From NCBI GenBank assembly GCA_946493765.1, contig CAMMAZ010000002.1, positions 52,139 through 116,138 of the forward strand: a DNA stretch of 64,000 nucleotides, in the 5' to 3' direction. This stretch comes from an uncultured Clostridia bacterium. Lineage in GTDB: Bacteria > Bacillota > Clostridia > Oscillospirales > Acutalibacteraceae. Below, piece after piece: positions 9,230-16,583 of this stretch. The notes beneath the pieces are model-generated. The model saw only the letters and a program-made list of their open reading frames with translations. It was not told the DNA's origin and made no database searches. Each line of letters opens with the position of its first letter. The stretch's first letter is position 1. A program made the position numbers and the translations under genes.

Positions 9230-9257
9230 ATTATAAGGGAATTTATAGATTTGTCAA
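9230..9257 (-). promoter_or_regulatory. Promoter of the MarR-exporter operon
   Basis: On the minus strand: TTGACA (9257-9252), 16-base spacer, TATAAT (9235-9230). Both hexamers are perfect. Confidence 0.85.
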
Positions 9258-9269
9258 GCGGTGTTCCAA

Positions 9270-9298
9270 CAAAAATGCCCGGTCTTTTGACCGGGCAT
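9270..9298 (-). terminator. Terminator of the ABC-2 operon
   Basis: Perfect 10-bp stem ATGCCCGGTC / GACCGGGCAT with a four-base loop; read on the minus strand it is followed by a T run. Confidence 0.9.
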
Positions 9299-9302
9299 CC
9301 AA

Positions 9303-9905
9303 TCAGATGTTTTTGTTATAAAGCTTTATCGACAGCGGGATGGAAACGAGAACCGAAAGAACAGCAACAAGCACCGGCAGAAAGGATAAAAGCGCAGTGT
9401 TTTGGTTGATGAATCGGATGACATCTTCCGTGAAAAAGCCGACCGTTAAAACACCGATCACGACAAGCGCAATGAAAAACAGCCGCCCTTTTTCCACACC
9501 GAATTTAAACATCACTGGCAGGTTCATGCACAGAAAAATAACGGCGATGCAGCAGATAAAGAAAAGCTGCGGAAAAACCGCACCGGTCACGACATTGGGG
9601 TCCAGCGCCGTCGCAATGCTTTTGGCACAGCCGGAAATCAAAGCGGTCACAAGAATCAACAGGCCGCCGAACAGGTATTTTTCCAGCACGATATCCCGCA
9701 CCGGACAAGGGAGCATCAATTGAAATTGATCCCATTTGGAACGCTGGTCGTAGCCCAGCGCGGTGACGGGCAGCAGCGCCGCATATAATATCGCAAAGCC
9801 ACTGGATGAAAGCTGTGGCAGGACTGCGAAAATTAGCACCAGTAAAAGAAAAAATTTCATTTGTTTGAATAGAAAATAAAAGTCCTTGAGCAGTAAGCCT
9901 TTCAT
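9303..9905 (-). CDS. ABC-2 type transporter permease
   Basis: 200 residues with about six hydrophobic segments and the typical start MKGLLLKDFYFL of short ABC-2 permeases that pair with a YtrA regulator and a separate ATPase. The segment KWDQFQLMLPCPVRDIVLEKYL after the second helix fits this family. It is the last gene of a GntR-ATPase-permease operon, one base after the ATPase gene. The substrate is unknown; such cassettes often respond to cell-envelope antibiotics, but nothing here proves that. Confidence 0.85.
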   Translation of the reverse strand: MKGLLLKDFYFLFKQMKFFLLLVLIFAVLPQLSSSGFAILYAALLPVTALGYDQRSKWDQFQLMLPCPVRDIVLEKYLFGGLLILVTALISGCAKSIATALDPNVVTGAVFPQLFFICCIAVIFLCMNLPVMFKFGVEKGRLFFIALVVIGVLTVGFFTEDVIRFINQNTALLSFLPVLVAVLSVLVSIPLSIKLYNKNI

Positions 9906-9906
9906 G

Positions 9907-10761
9907 CTATTTGTCCCCTTTCGCTAAAAACAGGATGATTTCTTCAATGGTGGTTTTCTCAGTGGGGATGCCGGATGGCAGCGCGTTTTTTTTCACCAGC
10001 GCTGTCACATCGTAGTCCGTTTGTTTTTTGCCTTTGATCGCACTTGCGGGAATGGAGGCGAAGGTATCGCGGGGAAGGCGTAAAATCGCATATTCTTCCA
10101 AAAGCCGGTCTTTTTCTTCACAAAACAGCAAACTGCCGTTGTGCAAAAAGGCGATATAATCGCAGATTTTTTCAAGATCGCTCACAATATGCGAGGAAAT
10201 CAGCACCGAATGGGTCTCATCTCTGGTGAATTCGTTAAAAACATCGAGAATCTCATCCCGCACAAACGGATCGAGTCCGCTGGTCGCTTCGTCCAGCACC
10301 AAAAGCTTTGGGTGATGCGACAGCGCGACGGCAATTGATAGCTTCATCTTCATACCGCGGGAAAATTCTTTAAAAATTTTCTCTTTGGGCAGGTTGAAGG
10401 TTTGCAGATAGGAAAAATAGAGCTTTTCATCCCAGTTTTGATAGATGTTTTTCATGACGGCGTTGACATTTTGCGGATTCAACACGTCGGGGAAATAGGA
10501 TTCGTCCAAAACAACGCCGATTTCATTTTTAAGTTTCGTGAAAGCATCGCTTTGGTTATCCGTTCCCAAGATAGAGATGGTGCCACTGTCGGGGGAGAGT
10601 GCGTTCATAATCATTTTAATGGTTGTGGATTTTCCGGCGCCGTTTTCCCCGACCAATCCCAAAATACAGCCGGACGGCAATATAAGATTTAAATTTCGGA
10701 TGGCAAAATCGCCAAAGCTTTTGTTCACATTCTTGATTTCGATTGCATACATTGCTGTCAT
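9907..10761 (-). CDS. ABC transporter ATP-binding protein
   Basis: 284 residues with Walker A GENGAGKST, a Q-loop region, an atypical signature FSRGMKMKLS, Walker B LLVLDEATSGLD and the switch His in ISSHIVSDLE. The C-terminal 70 residues are an accessory domain common in exporters of the ABC-2 class. It overlaps the GntR gene by four bases (ATGA). MYAIEIKN at 10752 is an alternative start three codons in. It powers the adjacent permease. Confidence 0.93.
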   Translation of the reverse strand: MTAMYAIEIKNVNKSFGDFAIRNLNLILPSGCILGLVGENGAGKSTTIKMIMNALSPDSGTISILGTDNQSDAFTKLKNEIGVVLDESYFPDVLNPQNVNAVMKNIYQNWDEKLYFSYLQTFNLPKEKIFKEFSRGMKMKLSIAVALSHHPKLLVLDEATSGLDPFVRDEILDVFNEFTRDETHSVLISSHIVSDLEKICDYIAFLHNGSLLFCEEKDRLLEEYAILRLPRDTFASIPASAIKGKKQTDYDVTALVKKNALPSGIPTEKTTIEEIILFLAKGDK

Positions 10762-11138
10762 TCCTCCTGTTGCATCAGCTTGAACATGTTTTCCAGTTCT
10801 TCATAAGACAGACCGCAGGTGCGGCCGAGCGTTAAAATTTCACGCATGTGCTCTTCAATTTGCTTTAGATATTCTTCACGGATGATGGTCATGTTGGTTT
10901 CGGCAACAAAACAGCCTTTGGAAGCGACGGTGTAGATATAGCCGTCCTTTTCCAACTCATCGTAAGCGCGTTTGGTGGTGATGACGCTGATACGCAGATC
11001 TTTTGCCAGGTTGCGGATCGACGGCAGCGCGTCCCCCTCCTTGAGCTTGCCGGCAATAATGTTTTGTTTGATCGCAGTGTAGATCTGTTCATAGATCGGC
11101 TGATCGCTTTTGTTGCTGATAATAATATCCACATGCAT
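10758..11138 (-). CDS. GntR family repressor, YtrA subfamily
   Basis: About 127 residues: an N-terminal winged helix (QPIYEQIYTAIKQNIIAGKL, LPSIRNLAKDLRISVITTKR, YDELEKDGYIYTV) and only a short C-terminal dimerisation tail, the mark of YtrA regulators. The ATG at 11138 touches the GGAGGG site; the next codon-frame GTG at 11132 (VDIIISNKSDQPIYEQ) has better spacing and may be the true start. It leads the ABC-2 operon and probably represses it. Confidence 0.9.
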   Translation of the reverse strand: MHVDIIISNKSDQPIYEQIYTAIKQNIIAGKLKEGDALPSIRNLAKDLRISVITTKRAYDELEKDGYIYTVASKGCFVAETNMTIIREEYLKQIEEHMREILTLGRTCGLSYEELENMFKLMQQEE

Positions 11139-11150
11139 CCCTCCTTTGTT

Positions 11151-11181
11151 TATACTGTTCATATTCAATATATACAGTATA
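11151..11181 (-). promoter_or_regulatory. Probable YtrA-type operator
   Basis: TATACTGT (11151-11158) and its exact reverse complement ACAGTATA (11174-11181) are separated by 15 bases. The second half-site covers the -10 box of the operon promoter. Confidence 0.75.
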
Positions 11182-11204
11182 AACAGATGATATACATTTG
11201 TCAA
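11176..11204 (-). promoter_or_regulatory. Promoter of the GntR-ABC-2 operon
   Basis: Minus strand: TTGACA (11204-11199), 17-base spacer, TATACT (11181-11176). Confidence 0.85.
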
Positions 11205-11300
11205 GAGGAAAAATTAATTTTTCTATTTTTAGCGGATGCACAAACTGATTTGACGGCAAATCGCATAAAAATGGGCATGGCGTTTTTCATTTATGCATAA

Positions 11301-11329
11301 TTGACATTTTTTGCAGAATATGTTATATT
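11301..11329 (+). promoter_or_regulatory. Promoter of the zinc-ribbon membrane protein
   Basis: TTGACA (11301-11306), 17-base spacer, TATATT (11324-11329); the gene starts 42 bases later. Confidence 0.75.
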
Positions 11330-11370
11330 GATGATAACCACTAAAAATGAAAAAGATAGGGGAATGCATC

Positions 11371-12525
11371 ATGTTTTGTAAAAATTGCGGCGCACAAAAT
11401 GCGCCGGAGGACCGCTTCTGCAAAAATTGCGGCAGTCCGCTGCAGCAGGGGACGCCTGCGCAGCAATCCCAGCCTGTAGAGCAGGTAAAACCGCCTGTGC
11501 AACCGACGCCGCCCGCGCAGCCGGAACCGCCTGCGCAGCCGTCGTTTTCCACACAACCGGCGCCGTCTGCACAGCAGAACCAGCAAGTTCCGTCGCAGCA
11601 ATTCGGGCAGCCGGGACAACAGCCGATGGGGCAATCGGTTCCGCCGCAGGCTGCATATCAGGCAAATCAACAGGCCGGAATGATTCCCGGCGTGCGGGAA
11701 ACGGTTCAAAAGCTTGGGTCTTCTCCGGTGTTTTTGATTGCTGTCATTTGTTTTACAGCGTCGCTCATTTTGAATCTGATTGCATCGTTTATCGGTAATA
11801 ACGGTCTGCTGTCGGAAGTCTTTGGCGAACTCAATGATGAACTGGGTATCGGCGGTTATGCGGGTGCAAGCGGCGCGGCGGTAGGCACTGTAGTCTCGAC
11901 GATCATTTTTTCCTTGTTGCCAGGCGTTTTGATCTGCATTGGCATGTGGATGTTTTATAACACCTGCAAAAATTGGCGCGGCGGCTATTTCTCTACCGGC
12001 GGTCTGACGATGATCCGGGTGATTTCTATTATTTTGCTGGTGCTTTGTTGCATCTTCTTTGCTTTCATGATTGTTTTAATGTTTGTGTTGTTGATTACAC
12101 CGGAAATCATGCTGAGCGGTGATCATTATTACCAGTACAGCTATGGATTTTATGGATTCGGTAATAGCTATTATGAGTCGGAAATCGCGGAGGCGCGGGC
12201 TGTGTTTGCCATTGTGCTTATACTCTTTATTTTGGTGTTTGTGTTTGTGATTCTTTATTTTGCAAAGCTGCTCAAAACCATTCGTACTGTGTCGGACGCT
12301 GCGGCTAAGGGAATTGCGTCCGATAAGGTTTCGGTTTTTATCGCGGTGATGAATATTATCGCCGCAGTGTCGACGTTTGGTTCGTCGTTTGCGTCGAACG
12401 TTGCCGGAATGTTTGGCGGCTGGTGCTCCGCAGCGGCAATGGTTTTAACGGCTGTTTTGATTTTCCAGTATCAGTCGCAGATACGAAGATTGATGATGCC
12501 GCAGATTTATCAGCAGATGAATTGA
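11371..12525 (+). CDS. Zinc-ribbon membrane protein of unknown function
   Basis: 384 residues. It opens with a zinc ribbon (MFCKNCGAQNAPEDRFCKNCG: two CxxC pairs), continues with about 80 residues of Pro/Gln-rich low-complexity linker, and ends in about five hydrophobic segments in the second half. There is no signal peptide, so the ribbon should be cytoplasmic. This ribbon-linker-membrane layout is common in Clostridia, but no reaction can be assigned. It is a single-gene unit with its own promoter and terminator. ATG 11371 has AGGGGA eight bases upstream. Confidence 0.85.
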   Translation: MFCKNCGAQNAPEDRFCKNCGSPLQQGTPAQQSQPVEQVKPPVQPTPPAQPEPPAQPSFSTQPAPSAQQNQQVPSQQFGQPGQQPMGQSVPPQAAYQANQQAGMIPGVRETVQKLGSSPVFLIAVICFTASLILNLIASFIGNNGLLSEVFGELNDELGIGGYAGASGAAVGTVVSTIIFSLLPGVLICIGMWMFYNTCKNWRGGYFSTGGLTMIRVISIILLVLCCIFFAFMIVLMFVLLITPEIMLSGDHYYQYSYGFYGFGNSYYESEIAEARAVFAIVLILFILVFVFVILYFAKLLKTIRTVSDAAAKGIASDKVSVFIAVMNIIAAVSTFGSSFASNVAGMFGGWCSAAAMVLTAVLIFQYQSQIRRLMMPQIYQQMN

Positions 12526-12543
12526 AAATTTTACACTTAAATC

Positions 12544-12581
12544 AAAAAAGGCGCGCGGGCAATGTTTCCCGCGCGCTTTTG
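12544..12581 (+). terminator. Terminator after the zinc-ribbon membrane protein
   Basis: A GC-rich stem (GGCGCGCGGG / CCCGCGCGC with an 8-base loop) with flanking A and T tracts; it could act in both directions. Confidence 0.88.
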
Positions 12582-12683
12582 CACAATTTGTGATTATTTT
12601 CATCATTTTTATGCAAAAATAATAGAAATAAATAAAATCAAATATTTTTTTATTAAATAGAACAGGAAATTTTTGAAAAAATA

Positions 12684-12712
12684 TTGACAAATTATTCATA
12701 TACTTATATAAT
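12684..12712 (+). promoter_or_regulatory. Consensus promoter of the protease-dockerin operon
   Basis: TTGACA (12684-12689), exactly 17 bases, TATAAT (12707-12712): a full-consensus promoter in an AT-rich gap. Confidence 0.88.
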
Positions 12713-12751
12713 ATACATGCAACAAAATAATTTTTTGGAGGGTGATGTGCT

Positions 12752-13633
12752 ATGTTATGTTTTGAAACTGCTCGATTGAATCGTTGGAGATGTTTTCTTT
12801 TAGCTCTTGTTTTGTTTGCAGCTTGTGTTTTCCATTTTCCGGCAGAAGATGCACGAGCACTTAATCAATCCAGAGAATATTTGCGTTATGATTTTGCAAC
12901 AGGACAAACGACAACCTATACATTGTCGGCTTTATCTGAACTATCGTTAACTCGTTCTGTTATTGGGGATGATACCAGGGTGCCAGATACAAGTAATCAG
13001 GCGGTTGTTCTAGCAGGCGGGGGAGCAGGTTTTATTGTTTCTGATCATATTGTGGCGACGGCAGCACATTGCCTTTATCACAGGGATATCGATAATCCCG
13101 CAAATTCTCATTATATCACGGATGCCAGAGTCACGATATATGATGAAAGCGGGAAAAATTCAGTAAAAACTTTAATGCCGGTTTCTTTTCATATTCCAAT
13201 GTTATACTTTGAAAAAGGAGAAAATGAATTTTTAAATTATGATTACGGGTTTATTTATGTGGAAGAAGATTTAAGTGAATACGGTCGGTTTGATTTAGGC
13301 GTTCCGATGGATGAATGTGCGACTTATCATACCAATGTTTACAACAGTGGATTTCCTTCAGACACTGATGATGGAAAATTTGCAGATAGGGAATACAAAA
13401 GATATACTGGCAGTGGAAATGTTGTTGAAATGACTGACTATGTTGTGAGATATAATGCCGATGCTTCAGGTGGAAACAGCGGAGGTCCTATTTATACAGA
13501 ATCCACGTTTAACAATCAAGTTTATAGAACAGTAATCGCGATACATTCTGCCGGAGATAGTGAGAGAAATCAAGGGGTAAGAGTTACAACGGATTTAATG
13601 CATTTTTATTATAATAATCCATATGCTTATTGA
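12752..13633 (+). CDS. Secreted V8-like (trypsin-fold) serine protease
   Basis: 293 residues. A long N-terminal hydrophobic segment (LLALVLFAACVFHF) ends in a likely signal-peptidase site near DARA-LNQS. The catalytic triad is visible: His106 in VATAAHCLY, Asp164 in NYDYGFIYV and Ser243 in GGNSGGPIY, the pattern of the S1B glutamyl-endopeptidase group. No dockerin or wall anchor is attached, but the next gene encodes a free dockerin 19 bases downstream. The gene is visibly more AT-rich than its neighbours, which hints at transfer. GGAGG stands 10 bases before the ATG. Confidence 0.9.
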   Translation: MLCFETARLNRWRCFLLALVLFAACVFHFPAEDARALNQSREYLRYDFATGQTTTYTLSALSELSLTRSVIGDDTRVPDTSNQAVVLAGGGAGFIVSDHIVATAAHCLYHRDIDNPANSHYITDARVTIYDESGKNSVKTLMPVSFHIPMLYFEKGENEFLNYDYGFIYVEEDLSEYGRFDLGVPMDECATYHTNVYNSGFPSDTDDGKFADREYKRYTGSGNVVEMTDYVVRYNADASGGNSGGPIYTESTFNNQVYRTVIAIHSAGDSERNQGVRVTTDLMHFYYNNPYAY

Positions 13634-13652
13634 TGAAAAAGGAGTGTTAATG

Positions 13653-13925
13653 ATGAAGCGGATTGCAAAAATATTGTTAGCATTGAGCATGGCTATAGTT
13701 CTTTCCCTTGGTGTTACCATGTTTTCCTTTGCAGATGGAACCGCTGGAGATATTGATAATGATGGGAAAATTAATTCCAAGGATTCGTTACGTTTGAAAC
13801 AATATTTAAGTGGAATGGTTGAAATTCCGGATGAAGCAAAAGCAAGGTGTGATTTGAACGGAGATTTTATTATTAGTCAGGTAGACAGCGATATATTGCG
13901 GGCGATCATAGCCCATATCATATGA
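13653..13925 (+). CDS. Stand-alone secreted dockerin
   Basis: About 90 residues: a signal peptide (MKRIAKILLALSMAIVLSLG, cleavage near SFADG) followed only by a type I dockerin. Repeat one is GDIDNDGKINSKDSLRLKQY, repeat two CDLNGDFIISQVDSDILRAI; both carry the Ca-binding D/N positions, though the second is less canonical. Dockerins bind cohesins of a scaffold and are nearly always fused to an enzyme, so a free one is unusual. GGAG lies eight bases before ATG 13653 (ATG 13650 is also possible). Its 3' end was copied in the downstream duplication. Confidence 0.85.
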   Translation: MKRIAKILLALSMAIVLSLGVTMFSFADGTAGDIDNDGKINSKDSLRLKQYLSGMVEIPDEAKARCDLNGDFIISQVDSDILRAIIAHII

Positions 13926-13936
13926 GGAGGATTTCG

Positions 13937-14929
13937 ATGAAGATTCGAGTTGCTATTGCAACAATACTATTATTGGCGGTTTGTTTTGCGAGTCTGCCGG
14001 TTTCTGCCGCCGAGGTGCCGGGCTGGGATGATCCCGTGCCGCTGGAGGTGCCGGAGAAATATCAGGGCGAAGGCTGTTACGCCTATGTCAGCGGAGAGGT
14101 TATTGCAATCTGCACGCCGGAAACATTTGGCTATATTCAATATGCTGCAATATCGACACGCCGAGAGGTTATTGTGCAGATGAAGGAAGGCTTTGCGCTG
14201 CGTGCGGATGTGATGGATGCGGTGACAGGTGGCACACTTTGCGCGGTGGAAATCACAGGCGAAGACCTCACCCGCGCGGGCGGGTGTTACAACGCCGCGC
14301 TGAATGGGAATTTTGATGTTTTATATCGCATTGAACCGGCGGTCTTGAATGCTAAAGATGTGGATTTTGCGGATTATATGGCGCAGATTCCGGGCATTGA
14401 ACAGGTGTTTTACCTGATTCACGCCGGTACCTGTTATGGTTCCACACTGATGCGAACAATCATTACTTGCAGGGAGGGTTACCAACCCAAAGCGGAGGAT
14501 TTTCCGGGCGCGGATATTGGTAGCATCGAAATGGCGGAAGGCTCCAACCGGGCGGTGATTACAAGCGGGGGTGAAGACCACCAAAGCCAGTATGCGCTGC
14601 AGAAATATTTCCGGGAATTAGCCGATCCGAATATTTTGGAAGTTACGTTTGGCAGTGAAATCTTGGAACACAACTATCCGGCAGGCGATCCGGATCTGAC
14701 GGTTTGCCGGACCATGTTTGTGGGAGAAGAAACCGACATGGGCGACGTCAACGACGACGGCACGGTCAATGGGAAGGACGCGCTGACACTCCGGATGTAT
14801 CGTGTGCATTACGATGTGGATCTGGTGCTGGACGCTTCGGATCTGAACGGCAACGGCGAGACGGCCGACGGACGGGACAGTTTGCTGCTACGCCGGCAGA
14901 TCGCAGGATACCCGGCGGTTGGCGCTTGA
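13937..14929 (+). CDS. Secreted dockerin protein with uncharacterised N-terminal region, copy A
   Basis: 330 residues: signal peptide (MKIRVAIATILLLAVC to PVSAA), about 235 residues of a domain I do not recognise, and a C-terminal type I dockerin (GDVNDDGTVNGKDALTLRMY and DLNGNGETADGRDSLLLRRQ). AGGAGG at 13925-13930 sets the start. The N-terminal part contains recurrent Cys (CYAYVSGEVIAICTPE, GTLCAVEI, YGSTLMRTIITCREG, TVCRTMF). It is nearly identical to the next gene. It is cotranscribed with the free dockerin 11 bases upstream. Function unknown; a cellulosome-bound role follows only from the dockerin. Confidence 0.85.
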   Translation: MKIRVAIATILLLAVCFASLPVSAAEVPGWDDPVPLEVPEKYQGEGCYAYVSGEVIAICTPETFGYIQYAAISTRREVIVQMKEGFALRADVMDAVTGGTLCAVEITGEDLTRAGGCYNAALNGNFDVLYRIEPAVLNAKDVDFADYMAQIPGIEQVFYLIHAGTCYGSTLMRTIITCREGYQPKAEDFPGADIGSIEMAEGSNRAVITSGGEDHQSQYALQKYFRELADPNILEVTFGSEILEHNYPAGDPDLTVCRTMFVGEETDMGDVNDDGTVNGKDALTLRMYRVHYDVDLVLDASDLNGNGETADGRDSLLLRRQIAGYPAVGA

Positions 14930-14979
14930 AAATACAAAATGATTCGCATTTGATATTGTGATGAAAAGCAAAAGCGCGT

Positions 14980-15057
14980 TGTGACTTAAACGGAGATTTT
15001 ATCATCAGTCGGGTGGACAGCGATATATTGCGGGCGATAATAGCCCATATTATATGA
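14980..15057 (+). pseudogene. Remnant of the stand-alone dockerin gene
   Basis: Frame 14980-15057 encodes CDLNGDFIISRVDSDILRAI then IAHII and a stop, the last 25 residues of the free dockerin at 13653-13925 with one residue changed (Q to R). It has no start codon and no first Ca-binding repeat. It is a by-product of the tandem duplication. Confidence 0.88.
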
Positions 15058-15068
15058 GGAGGATTTCG

Positions 15069-16064
15069 ATGAAAATTCGAGTTGCTATTGCGACGATGTT
15101 ATTATTGGTGTTTTGCTTTGCAAGTCTGCCGGTATCTGCCGCCGAGGTGCCGGGATGGGATGATCCCGTGCCGATGGAGGTGCCGGAGAAATATCAGGGC
15201 GAGGGCTGTTATTCCTATGTCAGCGGAGAGGTTATTGCAATCTGCACGCCGGAAAAGTTTGGCTATATCACTTATCCGAAGGGGTGGCCTCTGCACGATG
15301 AAGTGATTGTGCAGATGAAAGAGGGCTTTGCGCTGCGTGCGGATGTGATGGATGCGGTGACAGGTGGCACGCTTTGCGCGGTGGAAATCACAGGCGAAGA
15401 CCTCACCCGCGCGGGCGGAAGTTACAACGCCGCACTGGGTGGAACATTTGAGCGATTATACCGGATCGAGTCCACCGAACTCAACACGCAAGAGGAGGAT
15501 TTCGCGGATTATATGGCGCAGATCCCGGGCATTGAACAGGTATTTTACCTGATTCATGCCGGCACCTGTTATGGTCCCGCCCTGATGCGAACAATCATTA
15601 CTTGCAGGGAGGGTTATCAACCCAAAGCGGAGGATTTTCCGGGTGCGGATATCGGCAGCATCGAGATGGCGGAAGGTTCCAACCGGGCGGTGATTACAAG
15701 CGGGGGTGAAGACCACCAAAGCGAGTATGCGCTGCAGAAATATTTCCGGGAATTAGCCGATCCGAATATTTTGGAAGTTACATTTGGCAGTGAAATTCCG
15801 GAACATGTTTATCCGGCAGACGATCCGGATTTGACGGTTTGCCGAACCATGTTTGCGGGAGAAGAAACCGACATGGGCGACGTCAACGACGACGGCACAA
15901 TCAATGGCAAGGACGCGCTGACGCTCCGGATGTATCGCGTGCACTACGATGTGGATCTGGTGCTGAGCGCTTCGGATTTGAACGGCAACGGCGAGACGGC
16001 CGACGGACGGGACAGTTTACTGCTGCGCCGACAGATCGCAGGATATCCGGCGGTCGGCGCTTGA
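15069..16064 (+). CDS. Secreted dockerin protein with uncharacterised N-terminal region, copy B
   Basis: 331 residues, a tandem copy of the previous gene: signal peptide, unknown Cys-containing region and C-terminal dockerin. Most of the sequence is almost unchanged, but two short stretches differ strongly: after FGYI (copy A QYAAISTRRE, copy B TYPKGWPLHDE) and around LYRIE (copy A NFDVLYRIEPAVLNAKDV, copy B TFERLYRIESTELNTQEE). These could be exposed binding loops. AGGAGG and the start context are the same as in copy A. Confidence 0.85.
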   Translation: MKIRVAIATMLLLVFCFASLPVSAAEVPGWDDPVPMEVPEKYQGEGCYSYVSGEVIAICTPEKFGYITYPKGWPLHDEVIVQMKEGFALRADVMDAVTGGTLCAVEITGEDLTRAGGSYNAALGGTFERLYRIESTELNTQEEDFADYMAQIPGIEQVFYLIHAGTCYGPALMRTIITCREGYQPKAEDFPGADIGSIEMAEGSNRAVITSGGEDHQSEYALQKYFRELADPNILEVTFGSEIPEHVYPADDPDLTVCRTMFAGEETDMGDVNDDGTINGKDALTLRMYRVHYDVDLVLSASDLNGNGETADGRDSLLLRRQIAGYPAVGA

Positions 16065-16101
16065 AAATACAAAATGATTCGCATTTGATATTGTGATGAA
16101 A

Positions 16102-16147
16102 CCAAAAGCGTGTGGGGAATATTCCCCACACGCTTTTGGTTGGTTTT
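16102..16147. terminator. Terminator after the dockerin operon
   Basis: A perfect stem CCAAAAGCGTGTGGGGA / TCCCCACACGCTTTTGG with a four-base loop is followed by TTGGTTTTT. It lies between convergent genes and may also stop ridA transcripts. Copy A of the duplication has only the first bases of this element. Confidence 0.88.
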
Positions 16148-16171
16148 TAGACTTTGATCACTATAGTATAT

Positions 16172-16546
16172 TTATAATTCGGCGATGACCTCGACTTCGA
16201 CCAAAACATCTTTTGGCAGCTGTTTGACCGCAACGCAGGAACGCGCGGGCTTAGTTGTGAAATATTCGCCATAGACCGCGTTGAACGCGGCAAAATCGTC
16301 CATACTTTTAAGAAAACAAACGGTTTTGACCGCTTTGTCGATCGATGTGCCGGCGGCTTTTAAAACTGCGCACAGGTTTTCACAGACCTGTTTTGTCTGT
16401 TCTTCGATCGTTTGCGTTTCCACTGCACCGGAAGCCGGGTTGATGGCAATTTGCCCGGAGGTGAAAACAAGGTTGCCTGCTTTTACCGCCTGAGAATAGG
16501 GGCCGATCGCGTCCGGCGCTTCTTTTGTGTAGACTGTTTGGGACAT
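16172..16546 (-). CDS. ridA: RidA family 2-iminobutanoate/2-iminopropanoate deaminase
   Basis: 124 residues, the usual RidA length. It hydrolyses reactive enamine/imine intermediates released by PLP enzymes. Family marks are GPYSQAVKAGNLVFTSGQIA, the active-site Arg in KPARSCVAVKQLP and the final Glu-containing strand VEVEVIAEL. It follows ilvA by 37 bases, and threonine dehydratase makes exactly the 2-aminocrotonate that RidA removes, so the pair is functionally coupled and shares the T-box control. Confidence 0.94.
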   Translation of the reverse strand: MSQTVYTKEAPDAIGPYSQAVKAGNLVFTSGQIAINPASGAVETQTIEEQTKQVCENLCAVLKAAGTSIDKAVKTVCFLKSMDDFAAFNAVYGEYFTTKPARSCVAVKQLPKDVLVEVEVIAEL

Positions 16547-16583
16547 GATGATACATCTTCCTTTCTTTGTTGGTTTTTATGTT

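Larger units (their letters stand above)
13849..16100 (+). repeat. Tandem duplication, two units of about 1132 bp
   Basis: Unit 1 begins near 13849 and unit 2 near 14980; the start codons of the two dockerin proteins are exactly 1132 bases apart. Each unit holds the 3' end of the free dockerin gene, the whole dockerin-protein gene and its downstream flank. The junction (about 14965-14982) lies inside the left arm of the terminator that is intact after unit 2. Confidence 0.9.

Noticed and set aside
11369..11709. Long open frames on both strands opposite the Pro/Gln linker of the zinc-ribbon protein
   Set aside because: They are by-products of the repetitive CCG/CAG codons; the zinc-ribbon frame has the promoter, ribosome site and domain.
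16102..16147. Perfect inverted repeat considered as a transposon end
   Set aside because: Stem-loop plus T tract after a gene is a terminator; there is no transposase or target duplication.
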